Of a stretch of DNA of 9,356 nucleotides, positions 6,510-9,356 are shown one piece after another; within the stretch, counting starts at the first letter, position 1, and every line of letters begins with the position of its first letter. The stretch is taken from positions 7,606-16,961 of the forward strand of contig DMEZ01000001.1 in the NCBI GenBank assembly GCA_003450735.1, written 5' to 3'. Position numbers and translations under genes: made by a program. The notes below the pieces were generated by a model, which saw only the letters and a program-made list of their open reading frames with translations, ran no database searches and was not told the DNA's origin. This DNA comes from Elusimicrobiota bacterium (GTDB lineage Bacteria > Elusimicrobiota > Elusimicrobia > UBA1565).

Positions 6510-7628
6510 CTACGCTGGAAGCCGGGTAGAACCCCGCACGCCGGTCCGTCCGTCCAGGAACCAGGTGCGCATCGCACCCTTGCCTTTGACTTCGATGGGC
6601 CCGCGCTGGCTGAAGATGAACGGCTCGCGGAGCCGACGCCGAGTCGAATCCGTCACATGGATCCGGCCGGCTACGCCTTGGGATTGCATGCGGCTGGCGG
6701 TGTTCACGACGTCCCCCCACAGGTCATAGAGGAATTTGCGCTTGCCGATGACGCCGGCCACGACCGCGCCGGTGTCCAGGCCGATGCGCACCTTCAGGGC
6801 GTGGGAGCTGCTCGCGTTGAAGGAGTCCACCGCCTCCAGCATGTCCAGCGCCATGTGAGCGGCGCGGGCCGCGTGATCCTCTACGGGAACGGGCAGGCCC
6901 GCCGCGGCCATGTAGGCATCGCCGATGGTCTTGATCTTCTCAAGGCCCCGCTCGTCGGCGATGCTGTCGAAGCGGGTGAAGATGTCGTTGAGCACGTCCA
7001 CCAGAGCCTTGGGGCTCACGCCCGTGGAGAACTTCGTGAACTCCACGATGTCCGCGAATATCACCGTCACATCCGCGAAGCTGTCGGCGATGACTTCCGC
7101 GAAGCCATCGGCCGTGATCTCGGGCCGTCCTTTCAAGCGCTCGGCGATCGAATGCGGCAGCACGTTGAGCAGCAGCCGCTCCGACAGCGCCTGCTCCGCC
7201 AAGACGCGCTCGTAGAGCTCCCTCGTCTCCATGTGCAGCAGCCGGACCTCCAGCATGTTGTAGACCCGGATCAACACCTCCGCGAGGTCGAACGGTTTGC
7301 TGACGAAATCCTTCGCCCCGGCCTTCAGCGCGCGCAGCATATGGTCAGGCTGCGCGGTGATCACCAGGACGGGCAGATACCCGTCCGTTTCGTGCCGCTT
7401 CAGGGCTTCCATCACCTGGAACCCGTCCATGCCGGGCATCTGGAGGTCGAGCAGGATCAGGTCATAGCGGTTCTTGAGGTGCAGCGCGCACACCTCGCTC
7501 GGGTCTGTCGTCGACGTGACGCGAGCATAGCCGGCGCCGCTCAGCATCCGCTCGAGCAGGAGGATGTTGGCTCTCATGTCGTCGACGATCAGGATCCGGG
7601 CTCGATGGATCTGGGCGGAGTCGATCAT
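6510..7628 (-). CDS. Response regulator fused to a class III adenylate cyclase
   Basis: The protein has 372 residues and is cytoplasmic. The receiver domain (about 10-128) has the acidic pair D16/D17, phosphoacceptor D61 in LILLDLQMPGMDG, T91 and K111 in SKPF. A helical linker (about 130-168) with RLLLNVLPHSIAERLKG is the usual cyclase-transducing element. The class III cyclase domain (about 183-345) has metal-binding D193 (FADIVEFTKFS) and D237 (TIGDAYMA), K233 and D302 (YDLWGD) at the adenine-specifying positions, and N309 and R313 (VVNTASRM) for transition-state binding. The set is complete, so ATP-to-cAMP activity is predicted; guanylate cyclases carry Glu and Cys at the K233 and D302 positions. 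Its ATG overlaps the stop of the upstream kinase gene by 4 nt (ATGA, 7628-7625) and has no good Shine-Dalgarno sequence of its own, which suggests translational coupling and a shared pathway. Phosphorylation of D61 presumably switches the cyclase. Confidence 0.92.
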   Translation of the reverse strand: MIDSAQIHRARILIVDDMRANILLLERMLSGAGYARVTSTTDPSEVCALHLKNRYDLILLDLQMPGMDGFQVMEALKRHETDGYLPVLVITAQPDHMLRALKAGAKDFVSKPFDLAEVLIRVYNMLEVRLLHMETRELYERVLAEQALSERLLLNVLPHSIAERLKGRPEITADGFAEVIADSFADVTVIFADIVEFTKFSTGVSPKALVDVLNDIFTRFDSIADERGLEKIKTIGDAYMAAAGLPVPVEDHAARAAHMALDMLEAVDSFNASSSHALKVRIGLDTGAVVAGVIGKRKFLYDLWGDVVNTASRMQSQGVAGRIHVTDSTRRRLREPFIFSQRGPIEVKGKGAMRTWFLDGRTGVRGSTRLPA

Positions 7629-9356
7629 GAGGGCCGCGGGGCCTTGGCCGCGGACGTCAGCGCCGCATCCAGCGAATCAATGAACTCGTCGACTTTTATC
7701 GGCTTGGTGAGATAGCGATAGAAGCCCGCCTCGAGGCCGCTCTTGATGTCGCTCGCCATGGCATTGGCGCTGATGGCGATCACCGGGATGTGCGCCGTAG
7801 CAGGGTCTTCGTGCAGAATCTTCAGCGCCTGGGTTCCGCTGATGCCGGGAAGGTTGATGTCCATCAGGATCACATCCGGCCTCTCGCTGCGCGCGAGCGC
7901 GACGCCGAGATTCCCGTCTGCGGCGCTCAGGAGGCGCAGGTCGGGACGCCGGGCGATGAGCTGAGCGACCAGCTTCAGGTTGGCGGGATTGTCTTCCACG
8001 TAGAGCAGGGTGCGCGCAGGACCGTCCCGCTGGACTTGCCCCCGCGCCGCTGCTGCGGGCGGGGCTTTTTCCGGGGGGGCCAACGGCGCGGCAGCCATGC
8101 GCAATTCGAACCAGAACGTGCTGCCCTTTCCGACGGCGCTCTCCACGCCGATCGCGCCTCCCATCAGCTCGATCAGTCGCTTGGCCATCACGAGGCCGAT
8201 GCCGGTGCCCTCCACGCCGCTCCTCTCCTGTCCGAGGCGGTTGAACGGCTGGAAGAGCTGTGAGAGCATCTCCGGGGGCAGCCCCGCGCCGGTATCCTGG
8301 ACGCTGATGCGGAGGAGTCCGGAACCGCTCGCCGAGCAGAGGACGGCGACCGTCCCTTGCTCGCGGCTGTATTTGACCGCGTTGGACAGGAGGTTGATGA
8401 TGACCTGCATCAGCCGCGTCTGATCGGCGAGGACGAAGCAGGGGGAATCGAACCGGGGGTACGTCAGCTTGATGCCGCGCTTGTGCCCCTGCGACCCGAT
8501 CATGTCCTGGCATTTCAGCATGACCTCGGAGAGCGACACCGGCTCCAGAGAGAGCGACAGCTTGCCGGATTCGATGACGGCGAGGTCGAGGATCTCGTTG
8601 ATGAGCGCCAGCAGGTACCATCCGCCATGCAGGATCTGGGCGATGCTGGCCTTCTGCCCCTCTGTCGGCGGCGGGGAATCGGATTCCATCAGCTGCGCGA
8701 AGCCGAGGATCGCGTTGAGGGGCGAGCGCAGCTCGTGGCTCATGCTGGAGAGGAAATGGGACTTCGCGAGATTGGCCTTCTCCGCCGCGGATCTGGCGTT
8801 CTCGAGCTCGGCGTTCTTGTCCAGCAGGACCTGGTCCAAACGCTTGCGCTCGGTGATGTCGCGCGCGGCGGCGAAGACGCCCTGCAGCTTCCTGTCCCGG
8901 TCGTAGAAGGTCATCGCGTTGTACGAGACCATGGTCTCTTTCCCGTCCCTGGCCAGCACGGTGAGCTCGTAGTCGGTGACCTTCTTCTCGCTCAGCACCA
9001 GCTTGATGCTGACTTCAGCCTTCTCCGGGTCGGTGAAGGAATTCTTGAACGGAGCGCCGATCAGCTCGTCGCGGGTGCAGCCGGTGAGCTCCTCCATCTG
9101 CTTGTTGACGTCGGTGATGATGCCGGCCGGGTCGGTGGTCATGATCGCGTCGATGTTGGACTCGATGAGCGAGCGCGTATAGAACTGCTGATCGCGCAGC
9201 CGCTGGTCGAGCAGCTTCTGCTCCGCTTCGACCTGCTTGCGCGCCGTGTTGTCGGTGCCGATGAGCAGGTAGCCGATGATGGCCTCCTGCGCGTCGCGCA
9301 GCGCCGTGACGGACACGACCGCCGGGAAGCGGGTGCCGTCCTTGCGGATGTAGGTC
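7625..9356 (-). CDS. Hybrid PAS-sensor histidine kinase with C-terminal receiver domain (5' end outside window)
   Basis: The frame is open to the right edge: codons before the GTG at 9316 read TYIRKDGTRFPAVV, a PAS-domain core, so that GTG is internal. Numbering from it: end of a first PAS domain (1-30, LIGTDNTARKQ); short coiled segment; second PAS domain (about 46-155, closing with GVFAAARDITERKR); HisKA with H-box SHFLSSMSHELRSPL (phosphorylated H194); ATPase domain with N-box VIINLLSNAVKYS (N312), DTGAGL (341-346), FQPFNRLG and GTGIGL (370-375); Pro/Ala linker (about 409-434); receiver domain (about 436-555) with E441/D442, phosphoacceptor D486 (ILMDINLPG), S516 and K538. No transmembrane segment is visible in this part, and a sensing region may lie upstream. 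All catalytic residues are present. It is the first gene of a pair with the REC-cyclase, which it overlaps by 4 nt and is the obvious candidate to phosphorylate. No HPt domain is seen. Confidence 0.93.
   Translation of the reverse strand, partial: TYIRKDGTRFPAVVSVTALRDAQEAIIGYLLIGTDNTARKQVEAEQKLLDQRLRDQQFYTRSLIESNIDAIMTTDPAGIITDVNKQMEELTGCTRDELIGAPFKNSFTDPEKAEVSIKLVLSEKKVTDYELTVLARDGKETMVSYNAMTFYDRDRKLQGVFAAARDITERKRLDQVLLDKNAELENARSAAEKANLAKSHFLSSMSHELRSPLNAILGFAQLMESDSPPPTEGQKASIAQILHGGWYLLALINEILDLAVIESGKLSLSLEPVSLSEVMLKCQDMIGSQGHKRGIKLTYPRFDSPCFVLADQTRLMQVIINLLSNAVKYSREQGTVAVLCSASGSGLLRISVQDTGAGLPPEMLSQLFQPFNRLGQERSGVEGTGIGLVMAKRLIELMGGAIGVESAVGKGSTFWFELRMAAAPLAPPEKAPPAAAARGQVQRDGPARTLLYVEDNPANLKLVAQLIARRPDLRLLSAADGNLGVALARSERPDVILMDINLPGISGTQALKILHEDPATAHIPVIAISANAMASDIKSGLEAGFYRYLTKPIKVDEFIDSLDAALTSAAKAPRPS
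8038..8070 (+). terminator. Terminator-like hairpin with T-run, antisense to the kinase gene
   Basis: On the + strand a GC-only stem (arms 8038-8050 and 8055-8065, loop TGCT, with one or two bulged bases) is followed directly by TTTTT (8066-8070). It has the form of an intrinsic terminator but acts only on + strand transcripts, which would be antisense to the kinase. It coincides with codons for the Pro/Ala linker before the receiver domain, so it may be a by-product of GC-rich Pro/Ala/Gly codons next to Lys. Confidence 0.25.

Noticed and set aside
6657..7715. 352-codon open frame on the + strand opposite the REC-cyclase
   Set aside because: His/Val/Gln-rich shadow of the cyclase gene, whose catalytic motifs leave no doubt about the coding strand.

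Overview
The window is GC-rich (about two thirds G+C by eye) and densely coded, with six recognisable genes on both strands. It suggests a Gram-negative, two-membrane bacterium: four of the six products are predicted for the envelope (two or three outer-membrane beta-barrels and one exported protein), and the largest gene encodes a phospholipid-remodelling enzyme of the Aas type. I cannot place the phylum from the sequence. A deep-branching GC-rich diderm such as an Elusimicrobiota-like lineage is a guess only.

Left part (1-2023, + strand). The C-terminal 124 codons of a probable outer-membrane barrel protein are followed, 26 nt later, by an Omp85/BamA-like protein with a single visible POTRA domain and an LRGY motif. 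The two are probably co-transcribed. Middle part (2040-5175). An exported DUF4384-type protein on the - strand stops 16 nt from the Omp85 gene. It is divergent from aas on the + strand, and the region between them contains a -10-like box placed exactly for a leaderless aas transcript. Right part (5191-9356, - strand). Reading along transcription, a hybrid PAS-histidine kinase (5' end outside the window) overlaps by 4 nt with a response regulator fused to a class III nucleotidyl cyclase. After these comes a separate 408-residue beta-barrel protein with its own good sigma70-like promoter and ribosome binding site.

The right-hand genes form a plausible signalling unit. The kinase senses through PAS domains and phosphorylates receiver domains, one of which probably controls cAMP synthesis; all cyclase catalytic residues and the adenine-specifying Lys/Asp pair are present. 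The rest of the window concerns outer-membrane protein assembly and phospholipid repair. No mobile elements, CRISPR arrays, tRNAs or rRNAs were seen. I do not see a clear-cut novel system. The most interesting points are the kinase/REC-cyclase pair, the promoter-bearing unknown barrel gene behind it, the single-POTRA Omp85 protein, and the conflict between two start signals for aas.
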